Shown here piece after piece: positions 1-13,600 of a stretch of 27,609 nt of DNA (positions are counted from its first letter, which is position 1; each line of letters starts with the position of its first letter). The DNA is taken from NCBI GenBank assembly GCA_000969725.1, contig JXSR01S043846.1. One strand, 5' to 3'. The translations under genes were made by a program, and so were the position numbers. The notes under the pieces are model-generated. The model had not been told where the DNA came from, ran no database searches, and saw nothing but the letters and a program-made list of their open reading frames with translations. The DNA comes from Ophiothrix spiculata (lineage: Eukaryota; Echinodermata; Ophiuroidea; Amphilepidida; Ophiotrichidae).

Positions 1-850
1 AATGTTACTAAGGCAACATCCAACTTATACCAGTCATAAAATAAGTTATATTTGCTTTATGGAAAAAACAAAAGTAGTTCATGAGACCTTGACTTGATTA
101 CTTTCAACTCAGGTATTACTTTTATGTCAGAATTGAAGGTGAAAAATTCATGTATGTGATCCTGGAATTAGCCATAGGCATTAATGTAAAAACAAACACT
201 TGTGGCAAAAACATTTGGTAGCTCGATCAAGATAATAGTTTGGCCCTATCTGATAAGCGAGACCAATATTGTTGTGTGCGGGAAGTAATAGACAAGTCAA
301 TTCTTCCAAAACAATTTGGGTAACAAAGAAAGACAAGCTATCAAAAGCTAATAGTCGCCTGTTACACATCCGATGATGATAAGCATTAATAACATGATAC
401 ATGCTTAGAATATTCATGCTTGTTTAATATAATACCCTAATATAGAATTCAGATTAGTTTTCTAGCATCAAATTATTGCATTAAAAACATCAGCAGAGAT
501 ATTTATTCTCAAGTCAGAATAGTATCTTATAAGCCTGATCATCAATATTGTATACAAGGAAGCAATAGATAGTCTATTACTTCCACAGTACGTGTGAATG
601 ACCACAAAGTCAAATGATTTATACCAATCTATAGTCTAAAGTGAAGAAGAATATGAACTGATGACGCTTATTCCTGGAACAAAATACACAAAATGGTATC
701 TTCATTTTAACAATCATGAGAACAAATGGTTTTAAGACCTGTTGGGTCTTTCCAGATTATTAATCATATGGTACCATATAGGTACAATAAAATTGTAGCG
801 TCGTCTACCTGCTAGGTTGAGAATGCCTGTTGGCAGACAGAACGCGACCC
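1..850. other. upstream intron sequence with a degenerate duplication
   Basis: No exon was recognised here; this is probably part of the intron before exon a. Two stretches, about 248-340 and 528-615, resemble each other (a TATCTGATAAGC-like start, CAATATTGT, then GGAAGTAATAGA-like) at a period near 280 bp, suggesting an old duplication. The short open frames at 181-417 and 817-1017 have no recognisable protein features. Confidence 0.35.
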
Positions 851-1193
851 TTAGGCTGCGATCACATAGAACTATACTATACACTATACGGCACTATACG
901 GGCATGTTTTTCCAATATATAGGACCTTTTTTCTGTGATACTATTACTATCCACGATATTAATCAATCATCTCTGTACTGTTTATATTACATGAAGCCAT
1001 TTCAAAAAGTGCCCTGATCTCACTCTAGGAAAGAACAAATTGTTTTCCAGGGTGAGATCAGTACGCTGGCTAGCTCTAAATTCTAATGATTATGGATTTA
1101 CATTGTGGATATAATCATGAAAAATATGGTCCTATAGATTGGACAAACGTGCCAGTATAGCGTATAGTATAGTGCTATGTGATCGCAGCCTTA
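851..1193. mobile_element. Harbinger-type MITE with TTA target duplication
   Basis: The element at 854-1190 is bounded by TTA on both sides (851-853, 1191-1193). The terminal inverted repeats start GGCTGCGATCACATAG and stay similar for about 70 bp (left CTATACTATAC, GGCATGTTTTTCCAATATATAGGACC; right arm read in reverse complement matches). A second hairpin lies inside (TGATCTCACTCT near 1015, AGGGTGAGATCA near 1050). The 3-bp TWA duplication and GG-starting ends fit PIF/Harbinger-derived MITEs. No transposase is present, so it is non-autonomous. Confidence 0.75.
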
Positions 1194-1285
1194 ATGTTGC
1201 CTAAAATTAATTCCAGAATATGTAGAAAATATAAGTATTTTAGCCCAAATTTTGAGGTTAATCCGAACAATTAGACTATCATCAT

Positions 1286-1449
1286 TGGCGTGCCTAGGGG
1301 GTGGCTTTGGGGCTGAAGGCCCCCCCCCACAAGATTGTAAAAGTAATGTAAAATCAGCCTGTTTTTAATGATTTTTACAACTCAGCCCCACCCCTCATAA
1401 TCAGCAAATCCCCTTTAGCCCTGCGCAAGGAAAAACCCTGGGCATGCCA
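1286..1449. mobile_element. MITE with TGGCGTGCC ends, copy 1
   Basis: About 164 bp with inverted ends TGGCGTGCCTAGGG and CCCTGGGCATGCCA. The interior has a run of C and a region rich in AGCCCC that is shared with the copy at 4600-4752. It is non-coding. The superfamily is not clear from the ends. Confidence 0.65.
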
Positions 1450-1569
1450 GGTGCAGTGATCATTAAATCATTCATGATGAAAAAGTTTTGTTGTTTTTGT
1501 AGAATTTTTATGTCTTTTAGAGAACACAGGGTTTCTTAACCGTAAACTTATTTTTTGTTTTGATTTCAG

Positions 1570-1612
1570 ATTAGCTGCAATATATGTGTACATCTACTTG
1601 CTTGGTTCTCCT
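1570..1612 (+). CDS. MATE exon a (start of TM4)
   Basis: This 43-bp exon follows a TTTCAG acceptor and ends at GTAAGT. The first base completes a codon begun upstream (Arg if the previous exon ends in AG or CG, as the family alignment suggests), then LAAIYVYIYLLGSP. It aligns with the RLTQTYVTIFIPALP stretch of human MATE1 TM4. It ends in phase 0 and joins exon b without a gap relative to the family. The open frame continues past the donor to 1810, but that part is simple-sequence intron. As a very short exon it would be easily missed by gene predictors. Confidence 0.8.
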
Positions 1613-4600
1613 GTAAGTAGAAACTGTGATAAAACAAATTGTTATTTAGATAACAGATACCCCGGGGTCACTTACATTGACAGAAGGTACGGGTATGTGC
1701 CGCCCTCAATACCCCCTTTTCAAGCCTCCTCCTCCTCCTCCGCTCCCCAAAATGCTCATTTCAAGTTTACTTCAGTTCTGAAGACCCCATTTTCAAAGAA
1801 AATGACTTAAAAGTGTTTTTTTTTTGAAGTTTTCAACCTAATTTTGAGCGATTTCGGCTCAAATAGTCGTATTGTTATGGGGAAAAAACAATACTTGAGA
1901 CCTCAAATTGGAAAAAAAGCAGTTCCATAGACCCCTTTTTTTTAAACCTAAAATCAGTTCCGCAAGACCCTAAGTTGAATATCGCGGATATCAGATATCA
2001 CATACCTACGGTACCAAAAACTTTTTGATTACCCCCAGGACAGATACACATTGCAGATATGTGCAAAGAAGAATACATTCTATATCCCCCTGGCTTCAAG
2101 CTTCAAGCCAAGTAAAAGGCATATTGTCTTTGTGTATGCATGTTTATATGTTCCATTTTGGTTCTAGAAAGTAAATTTGTTTCTACTTTACTTCAAAATC
2201 CAGATTCTTTTCACTCATGATATAAGGTGACTGAACTAATTCCACGCTCCATCTACAATTTGAGCACAAAATATGCTAATTAGGTGCTCAAGCGCCTAAT
2301 GTAATTTATGGGAAGATTTTAATTGGTTTAATTGACATTAAAGTGCACACACCTGCTTTGCACAAATTATATAAGATCAGTTTAATTAGCATAATTGGCC
2401 TATCTTGGTGATAATGAAATGGATATATATTGAACATGTCTATCACTCTAATGATAATGATAAAGCAATTTAGCAAAAATGATACAGCACGCAATTAAAG
2501 GGGCATTGGACAAATTTGTGAAATTGTATTTGCGAATGATTTACACTTCATATGATAGAAACTTTACTCTTCATATGATAGAAACTAACATTTTAATTAC
2601 CAGATATATCAGGGAAATTTTGATCAAAACCTTCAAAAAAGTAAAAAATATGAATTTTATTTTGTTTGTTGATCTTGGGTATGAGACTATTCTCCAGACA
2701 TATTTATTGATGCTATATATCAAGAAAGGAGCCAAAGATTTATTTGAGTAACATCATAGATTGCAGAAAAATCACAAGAAATTTTGAGTTTGTATTAGAT
2801 CTCCTGAAAAGGCCAATTTTACCAAACTAAATATAGAGGGCAGTATTTATCTTTGTCGACTCGACAACAATAATTAAAAATAAATCTCAATATTTTGATA
2901 TGTAGGGTTTAAATTTGACAATGAAACTTTGCATTGTGTCATTATTACTGCTAATACGTCAAATCGAATGAGAAAAAATATCAAAATACTTGGAGGAAAG
3001 TTTGGGGATGATGCTGAACTTGTCCAATGCCCCTTTAAAGGGACTGGTGTAGATCCAACTTAGAATTGAAACTAATGAAAATGCTCTAAATAAAGCTTGA
3101 AAGTGTAGTAAAATCCCAAAAAGTACAAACATTTACACAGAAATGGCTCAAATTGAGAGAGAATTAATTTGCAATATATCATTCTGTGATGATGGTGTAA
3201 GTATCCTGTGTTTTTTAAATCCTAAATTTGTACCTCAGATGGATTTACTAGATAGAAGATCAAACAAAGCTCCTGGAGATAATTTAATACATACAAGGTG
3301 TATCAAAATTCTTTGTACCCTGATCTCGTAAACTTTTCGGAATATTTTTCACAATGATGAGAATAAATTTTGATAAAAGTACTTAAATATTCAATTTTTA
3401 TGAAGCTTTAACTTGTCAAAGAATTGTATTTTATGGCAATAGCATGTTGCATTCAAAAGTTACATGCTTTTAAAGAAAGACAGTGTTTTTGTCGAAATGT
3501 GTGTGTTTGGGCATTGAATTGATTAAACCCTCCTGACGGATACAGCATACCTTTGGGTTATTTTTCTGCTGCATAAAAATGCAAACAACTGACCTTGGAC
3601 ATTTTAGCAATTATAAATTAATCCATTGCGGTCATTCTGGTGAAAAAAATTCGGAGGATTCTTCAACAGATGGGAGTAAGATAAGCCATCAAAGTTCAGG
3701 TGTGGGGCAGGTTTGTGGTTGTCACTACGGATATTTTCAATTTGTCATTTTGAAAAATATCATAATGCACTTGAGCTGAAACTTACAAGAAATGTTAAAA
3801 ATAAGTATCATCGTAATTCTGTAAAAGCAAAAACACCCATGAAACTCTGATATTTAGAACTTTTATAGCAAAATTTTGATTTTTTACATTTTTTTCTAAA
3901 AAATTACAATTTTCAGATTTATGACGTCATAAATACGTAACATCTCGATCGATTGTTATTATTTTGTCATCAATTGATAGAATAGACCCTTAGCTATACT
4001 ATGGTACTAAATAAGCCCATTTTATGGTTGTCAAATCAAAGATATACGGGAACATTAACCACCCTTTTTGGACACCATGTGACAGGAACTACCCTTTTTG
4101 GACACCATGTGACAGGAACTAGCATCGGTAGACAAAAGTGTGTATGGTATTTGTGTAAATCTGTAATCATCCAATAAATGACTATAACTCTTGGAAACAG
4201 TGTTCAATTGCCTTGAAACTTTCGGATTATAAAGCTGAGATATTCTGCTATTCACTAATAACAAAAACTTTCAAATTAAAAAACTCTTTCTATTTTTAAT
4301 ATTTTTTTCAAAATAAAATACCTCTAGGTACAAAGAATTTTGATACACCCAGTATTAAAAGAGGAACAATTTTTTTCAAAATTATTTTTTTTTAAATTTG
4401 AAACTAAAAACACTGTTTTCACACCATTAAAGTTGGTAACGAATTGCAATTTTCTCCAATATTCCTCAAAATCATGGACAACTACTGGTAGGTTGTATTA
4501 CTATAAACATGTTCTATTGATTAATGCAAAAATGTGTAGGTAAAAAATGAGTGGAAAGAATCTAGGCCAGTCCCTTTAACTAATGCATAAGTAAAACATT

Positions 4601-7600
4601 GGCGTGCCCAGGGGAATGAAGGCCCCCCCCCCCCCGCAAAACTGAAAAAAAAATGTATGTTCTGTTTTTAATGAATTTTACCACTTAGCCCCCCTCAAAA
4701 TTGGCAAATCCCCTTTTAGCCCCTCCCGCAAGGGAAAATCCTTGGCACGTCAGTGTAAACTGATACTCAAATAACTTTTTTCAATCCTTTTTTTCAGTAA
4801 TGTATTAGTATTTATGAACTGCTTTTATGAGCCAAATTTCTTATGTTTGTTTTCAGGTGGATATGCTGGGGGTTATTTTTACCAAGTACTTATTGTCTCA
4901 GAGCCATATGCTTGAAGTGGTCATCACGACATTGATAACAGTCATATTATGTGTGCTCTTTCACTACATCTTCATCTATGTGCTGGGGTATGGGCTGAAG
5001 TAAGTCAGAAGCTTTGTACAGCTATAGGGGAGAGTGGGGTACTGCCGAATGCCTTTATACAGCTGTAGGGGAGAGTAGGGTAACTGTCATATTATGTGTA
5101 CTCTTTCACTACGTCTTTATCTATGTGTTGGGATATGGGCTCAAGTAAGTCAGGAGCTTTGTACAGCTATAGGGGAGAGTGGGGTACTGCCGAATGCCTT
5201 TATACAGCTATAGGGGAGAGTGGGGTTACTGTCATATTATGTGTACTCTTTCACTACATCTTCATGTATGTTTTGGGATATGAGCTCAAGTAAGTCAGAA
5301 GCTTTGTACAGCTATAGGGGAGAGTGGGGTACTGCCGAATACCTTTATACAGTTGTAGGGGAGAGTGGGGTAACTGTCATATTATGTGTACTCTTTCACT
5401 ACATCTTCATGTATTGGGATATGGACTCAAGTAAGTCAGAAGCTTTGTACAGGTATAGGGGAGAGAGGGGTATTGTCAGACCCTATTAGAAATAAGACTT
5501 CTAACATGGTAATGGTATCATAGCAAATAATGAGTACTGCTTCAACTATATGCATGCCTTTAATATACCACAACATAGGGTAGAAATATATTACTCTTGA
5601 AAGAAGGTATCTTTGGGGTAATCCCAGTCCATTAATATTATGCAGTGTAGACCAGGCTGTAGACCAAAAGTAGCTAAATTTTGTAATTTTCAATCTGAAA
5701 GAAAAAGTAATGTATAACTTTAAATTATACACATGCTAAGGGTCAGTTTATACTTGGCCTCCAAACAAAATTTTTGCTATTTAACACTTTTTTGTGATAT
5801 CAAACTATGGAGGGCCATTGATTTTCTGGTGCAAAGAATTTTTATACACCTTGTATCAGTATATGCAGATTCCCAATTTGCTGACGCTGTAGTTTGTTAC
5901 CAGAGATACTTCATTTCTGACATGTTTATAATATTTGTTTCTGTTATTTTTCCTCAGCGGTGCTGCAATGGCTCAAGTGCTGTCCTACTATGTTCTTCTT
6001 GTTCTTCTACTTGGTGCAATTAAATTGAGAAATCTTCATGAAGCGACATGGGGAGGTAAGAATATTTTACCCCACCAACCACCCACCCCTTTAATATTTC
6101 CCCTCCTGGGGCCACTATCATAATGGCTAACCCCACCCCTTTTATATTTCCCCTCCTGGGGCCACTATCATAATGGCTAACCCCACCCCTGTTATATTTC
6201 CCCTCCTGGGGCCACTATCATAATGGCTAACCCCACCCCTGTTATATTTCCCCTCCTGGGGCCACTATCATAATGGCTAACCCCACCCCTGTTATATTTC
6301 CCCTCCTGGGGCCACTATCATAATGGCTAAAACTGTTTTAACCTACACCGCCCTGGAAGCTTCTCCCGGTTTTTCTCTAGACCTGCTAATTGGCCCAATA
6401 TTCTTCAACTTTCTTCTATCGACTCATGGCCCTTGCCCTGGGAATGCCCGGAACTCAGGGGGGAACTCACACTTTCAATTCTGCAATGCAGGCCTATATG
6501 ACTTATGGGCTGTATTATCTACTGCACCTTGCTATATACTCATTTAATTATGGTTTTATTTTAAACAATGGCGCATTAAATGTTATAATAGGCATATCAG
6601 TGATGTTTAGTGTAACTTGATGTATCATGCGAGAATAATTCTTCACTGAACCAGCATTTTCACATTGCACTGAAGAAATGGTCCAAATTTGACTCATGCA
6701 TGCAACATGAATTTTCTTTTCTTTCGAATATTATACCATTTATTCATTTTTAGAGACCATATTTTAGTCGCATAAGTACATGCTTTCCCATCATTGCAAC
6801 ATGTCCAGAACTCACCTTTTTTTTAAATGCAACTTTGTTTGAGAAAATATCATCCATTTTTTTTAATGATTTATACAATCCCATCATAGTCTAATCTGAG
6901 TATTTTGCTGGCAGCCCGCCTTGCAATTAAAAAAATGTATGTACCCCTTGCCTGTTATGCTATTTTTATTCTTAACTAGGGATGTGTGAAATTGCATGAT
7001 TATGGTATAATGGCTTGTAATTTTCAAAGCTGAAGGCTTCCATACCTTAAGGTATTATAGTCATAAGTCTGTGTAAGAATATAGGCGGGACAAAAGGTCA
7101 ATGATCACACGGGTGATTACAGCTGCTTTGCACAGGGTTATACAAACAAGGTCCGAGTCTAGGACGCACCTGACATTTTATAGCTACTCGAAAATTACCG
7201 AGACAACAGGCACTATTTACTGGAATATATCTCAGATTTCAGCCAGTGCAACATTAAAGTAAGGGTCTGATTTGAAAACATACATTATATTCTAACCAAT
7301 TTTTGAATAATTAAAATGTTGCATCGGACAGATTTTGACATTTATTTGGATAATTTTGCCATAGAGAACTTAGAAAATGGCAAAAAGATTGAAGTAACTT
7401 CAAAGTGAATGAAAATAAAATTCAACCTTTGTAAAGTGACATTATCTTTTCAGCTTCTTATCTGTGAATTATTTAGTTTGAAGTTCTACAAACATAATTC
7501 AGGCTTTTTTCAGTATGTAATGCTTTAGTTTATTCGTGAAAAAAAATGAAAAATGCATCTGTCGGTATTTTCCGAAACTGAAACCAGAAGTAGCTTCAAC

Positions 7601-10600
7601 ATGACAAAAATTACCTAAAATATAGCATTAAACACAGCGAAAAAAATGTTTCTGGTTATTAACATTCCAGGGCGGTGTAGTTTTAACCATTATACACATA
7701 CTTATCACGTGAGGATGCTAAAAAACAATTTGGTAGTAATGTGTCGCACAGGTTATCCAACTTAGAGTCTTGCAGAACTGATTTTTGGTCAAAAATAGGG
7801 TTTATGGAACTGAATTTTCTCCAGATTTCTGAATCAAATTACATCATGTTCTTTATATCATTTCACCTCTTCAAAACCATTTATTTTGACACAGGATGGA
7901 GTCGAGAGTCCCTTCAGGAATGGGGCATGATGCTCAGAATAGGCATGTCTGGAGCTGTCATGATATGTGTGGAGTGGTGGAGTTTTGAAGTGGCATTTTT
8001 TGTTGCCGGTAAGTCATATGGGAAAATGTGTACACTTGAATATTGTGACCTGCCATATCTAAAGGTACATTATGGTGGGCATAGTAAATTACGAGATACG
8101 GGCCATTGAAAGTGCTTTATCAGTGCATTGTTAAGATTAAAATTTCAGTAAAGATTGATTTCTGGTTGGGAAACCCAGGATAAACGTATTGACTTAAGCT
8201 TTATCAGCAGCGTTCGAAATTATGGTTGTCCGGGACAACCAAATCTAGCGCCGGACAACCTAAATTAATGCTGTGGTTGTCCGGCGGACAACCATAATTT
8301 TTCAAAGTCAAATAAACATTCTTCTTAGAATGTTTATTTCAAAACTGGAACCTTCGATAAAATTGTAAAATTTTTGAGCATTTTTCTTCAATTCCCTGAT
8401 CGCCGTAAAAATATGACTTTTTATCAATTTGCTGTTGAAAAAATAGAAGTAGCTAGGTGTCTCGTAGTTGTCTGTGCGCTTGGGAGACCTTTTTTTTTTT
8501 TTGCTTGTCAGTTTTGAAAAGCTACGTCAAGAAATTTTGGTGGTATCTTTTTGAGTCTGGCGCCGCGCCTGATGACGGACAACCACATTTCTGACGGACA
8601 ACCAAAAATTACAACCTGGTTGTCCGTCGGACAACCATGTTTTTTTCCTTAATTCGAACGCTGTTTATCAGGATCAATTGATTGTAACCAGGCCATTTTT
8701 GCTGTCAAATCGATGTACTAGTGTTCTGGCCCAATTCTGCGGAAATCTCTTGATCTCTTAAAATCAAAATGTCAAAATCAGTCTAAACATTTCTTCAACC
8801 AATATAAGTGTCACCTTATTTAAAAATACTAATTTCTTTCTGTTTAAAGGAATCTTTCTATGTTTGCCTGTGTATGGTTATTTTTTAGTTTTTTGTTACA
8901 TTTATGTAGACATGTGTTATGTAAATTGTACGCAATATTCCCTATTACATTTGTATTTAATTATATCGTATGTTTTTTTGATATGGGCATGATAAATATG
9001 AATGAATACTGATGATTCTAAAGAGGATTTCTATACTGTTGTTAAATACAGTACATATGTCAATTCATGTCATATTTTTTTTCAGATTTGAAGACTTTCT
9101 CAGTGTAAATTATAAATAAGTGAATATCTGTGTGAAAAATCCCAAACAATAGTAGATTGAAAAGTACATAATCGGGGTAAATTTGGACGATCGGTTGGAC
9201 ATGGACAAACAAAATTTTTTTGCTTGTTATTCTTACCTTTGAGTAAGCTGTCTAAATATGATAAATGATCCCAATCAACCCACTCAATAGATGGTAGGTC
9301 ACTCATTATGAGGTTTTCAGGTTCAAAAAATAATTAGGGATCGTAGATAAACAAACATTTTTTTTCATATTTTATGATGTTTTTCTCTATAAAGAAATGG
9401 TGAAAAGAGTTACGTGGACCATAACTGGAGTGCCTATCATATGTCCTAAAAGGGGGATTGGACAACATTTTGAAATTTTATTTGTAGATAATTTACACTT
9501 AGTATTTTAGAAAATTATAGTTAATTACCAGACATTGGTAAAATTACAATCAAAACCTCCCAGAAAAGTCAAAATGTGAATTTGATTTATTTTTTAATCT
9601 TGGGTATATGGCTTTTCTCTAAACAAATGTATTGATGCTATATATCAATCAAGAGATAAAGATTCGTTTGTAAAACATTCCTTTCACATAAATCAAAAGA
9701 AATGTTCAGTTTGCATCAGATCTCCTGAAAAGACTTATTTCAAAAATTCAACTGCAGGGGGCAGTATTTATTGTCAACAATTGAAAATAAAATATTATCT
9801 AAATATTTTAATATTGGCCTATAGGGTTTTAATTTGACAATGAAACTTTGCATGCAGTCATTATTACCACTAATACTTCAGATGATGCAAAAATCTAAAA
9901 ATGTTTGGGGAAAAGTTTTGGGGATTATGCTGAACTTGTCCAATGCCCTTTAAGCTGCCACCTACAAAGTGTATAGTAAAGAATATACAGTTGCAAATAT
10001 ATTTTGCATTTTGTCAAGTGTAAGCTATCTATATAAAAAAAAATGGATTTTGCAGTTCTGCCAGTTGATGGTGCGTGTCAATGATTCCACTTGTTCATAG
10101 AGGTTGTCTGCTTTAATCAGTTTTATAGAAATTTACTATAATGATATAATACCAGAATGCTTTAAAGGTAGATATTCCAATCTGGTGACAAGATTTAACA
10201 TATAAACTCTTTCCATATTGGAATGAAGGGTTATTTACATTCATAGCAACTGTGAAGCTTGATTTGCATACCTTGGGCCAAATCGATGCTATAGGCAAAA
10301 ATGTGTCTGAAAATTACCCATAGAAAAACTATATATATGTATTTTTTTATTTTATTTTGACTATATCTCCTCGACAAAACATATATGGGGATGCTTCAAA
10401 ACTCAACAATGATTGTCTGCTAGTTCTGGCCAGTTTTGGGCGGTTACCTATTGCTATTTCCGATTGAATCTGCAAGGCGGCCCCTAATATGGGTGTGGAA
10501 ATTTGCAGGGGTTATGAGGAAAATATGAGCTTTCTTGTTGTTTCAAAATTACCAATTTGATTTCAGAAAGTGTAAAAGGTAAAGGGAAAGCTGAATTTTT

Positions 10601-13600
10601 GTTTATAATAAAGGTCAGGGTAGGAAGGGAGGGAGGGAAAAACAGTATAGAAGGTCAATATTAAAATCACCCATTGGTTATGACGATAAACAAAAATACA
10701 TAGTGGGGTTGCAGTTACAAGTAATGGGCCCTGCAATATGGATTTTTGTTTCCGCTGTCCAATATATTTTTGAGTGGCCTATAAGTCAGATTTTTATCTT
10801 GTGATCATCATGCTAAGAAATATGTTGTAAAAAAGGTTTGCTGTTTGTATTTATGGCAGGTTCATTAGGAGAAATAGCTGTAGGGGCCCATTCAGTGATG
10901 TCTTACTATGCCACATTTTTAGTGAATGTAAGTATATTTTTCATTCATAGATCAGGGGTGTAATTTGCCCAGATTTGTCTTGATTTCCAGACTTTATGTA
11001 ATATATCCCAGGATTTATTCATGAGTAAATCGCTGGAAAAAATCATGATAAAAGAATTTTAATCTGAAACTGTCTCTGAAATGATGTTTCCTGCAATATT
11101 TAATGTGTAGAAACCCTCTGGCTTGGACCCTGGTCATGAAATAACACCGCTCGCGTTGCTCGCTTAGCTCTATGCATTCTTCCAAGATTTAAAAAAAAAA
11201 TCAATCACAGCCCTGATAGATATAAAATTAGGGCCACTCACGTTTATGATGTGTAGGTGTGTCTGATTCTGGTCTACTAAACTTGACTGGCCCCCTGGGT
11301 TCTCAGCCAGTCCAAATGCTCCCATAAAATGTTAGTATCACGATAACATCATTAAGTTACATACCCAACATATTAAAAACTTCTAGCCTGAAATGAGCAA
11401 TAAATAATTCGACGCTGCTCCATATACACTGCACGAGTTTGGTTTACACAGACATGCATGCATGAGCACAACATATATCTGTACACTAAATTTCGTTCCA
11501 GCTGATTGTTTTCTTACTTTGATGACCGAGAAGACGGCAAAAACGCGGGCAGTTCTTCAAAACCAATCAAGACATATTTTATATCATTAGAAAGCTAGTC
11601 TTCTGAATATTCATGATCCACCCGAAGGCAATCGAAAAAGGGTAGACATGCTAATTGGCGGTTACATTTATAGCGACAAGTCCCTTCTAAATGGGTGAAA
11701 TTTTGCCATTGAAAAACAGATTTTTGAGGATATTTTAGGTCAAAACGCGGGCACTTCTTAAAAAGAAAAAATTTTGAAGTAAGATTTTTATGATAAAGTA
11801 TACTTTAAAGATGACAATACCGAGCGAAGGCATTAACTTTTTATCAAAATAAACTCATAGTGACAGAAGATAGAACAGCAACTGCCAAATTAACAGCTGT
11901 CTCGCCGTGCTTAAGAGGCGTGTAAACTTTACGTTGAGCAGATGCACGTGACTTTTCCATATGTAGAAACTTTTTTGAGGAGGGAAGGGGGAATCAAAGG
12001 ACTGGTTGGCTGAATCTATTATGTGATTTACCATTGCCCAATCACTAAAAAATAAATGGAATATATGTATAAATGCATATAACAGCAATTAATATGGTTA
12101 TGTGTGCCAAGTCTTCATATAAATCCCTCCTTTTCTGATATCTTTTGCTTATGTTTTTTTTTTTTGCAGGTTGGTGATGGTTTAGGCATTGGTGGCAGTA
12201 TACACATAGGCAATCTGCTTGGAGCTAACCAACCGCATAGGGCCAAGGTTGCTGCTAAGATATTGATAGTTCTAGCAGGTACATAAGTTGTCATTAAGTT
12301 AAAATTCACCACAAACCTCAAAGTAATACAAAAGTAACAAAGTAATTTTGTTTCATTTCTTATTGAAAACAAGGAAGTAAATGCTATAGATTATGATGCC
12401 TATGGCTCTACTCTCAATATGACAGACTACACATTCGGGTTAACAAATATTGTTAAAAAAGATTTTGATTTGCACCGTTGGTTTCAGATCAATGTTTTTT
12501 TTTTTTTTGATAAAAACTATCCAATCACAGCATCACACATTTAGGACATGTCTGACAACGTTAGGAGTAAAAATGTACAATATGATAAGATATTGGCGTG
12601 TTTTAGCTTTCAGTATTAATACTCTGCTTATTTTGAGTTTTTGTTCAAATTAATATTAGGCAAAAACAAAAAACAAGTTTGTTTCCCGTGCGCCGCGCGC
12701 ATTTCGTTTTGGCGTCATATATTTGCACATTTCATTTTTTTTATTTTATATTTTAGAAAACGAAAATCAAAATAGCCAATTTGATAAAAAGAACGTGGAA
12801 AATTGCAAAATTTTTAATAAAGAAGTGTTTTCTTTTCAACAAAAACTCGAAACCGGACAGGTTTCTTTCTGGAAAAATCATCACCCATAGCACCTCTTGA
12901 AACAATACAAAAAAATTGAAAACAAACTTGTTTTTTTTTTTTTTTTTTTNNNNNNNNNNNNNNNNNNNNNNNNNNNNNNNNNNNNNNNNNNNNNNNNNNT
13001 TTTTTTTTTTTTTTTTTTGCCTTATCAAAAATTTCTCCTAGATTTTGCTATTATCCTGTAGGCAAATGATATAATGTGGCAACTTTACTTAAGAATAACT
13101 TGGTAAATCTCTAATTTGAAATTTTTGTCTTAGAGTTGTGTACTCTGATAATGGAGATAATGGTTCTTATCTGGACTCTACCCTGGGGTTAGGTTGAGTG
13201 GGGCTTTACAAATAGTCTAAAAAATCATATACTGTATAGCGGGAAACTTTCGCGGGGGTTTAATTTTCGCGCTTTTCGCGGTTAATCAGTCAACCGCAAA
13301 TTTTAAAACCCGCGAAAATAATGTATTAACATTGACCTCAATATGTATAAACTTGAAAATGCGAATTTAAAACCCACGGAAGTAGCCAGAACTGGCTAAA
13401 TCGGGAAAAATTAATCCCGCGAAAATATTCCGCTATACAGTATATAAATTATTTGAGTCTGGGTAGAATATAATAACCCTAACCTGTCTCTAGCCAACAT
13501 AATCAAAACAAGCAAAATCCAGGGTGGGGGGGGGGGGCTATTTCTATTATTGTTTTGCAGGATGTGCCTCTCGACCCTGTGATTTAAACCAGCTGTGTAC

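Noticed and set aside
5096..5489. Overlapping short open frames in the 145-bp array
   Set aside because: They are formed by repeated exon-derived text and intron in shifting frames; no acceptor site precedes the copies and the period is not a multiple of three.
5436..5732. 98-residue minus-strand frame
   Set aside because: No recognisable motif, lies in intron b and overlaps the array; likely chance in AT-rich DNA.
7741..7894. Upstream extension of the frame into exon d
   Set aside because: Not similar to MATE proteins; an acceptor at 7894 and phase match with exon c place the exon start at 7895.
12753..13028. Minus-strand frame across the N run
   Set aside because: Crosses fifty undefined bases and poly-T/A; the lysine runs are homopolymer artefacts.
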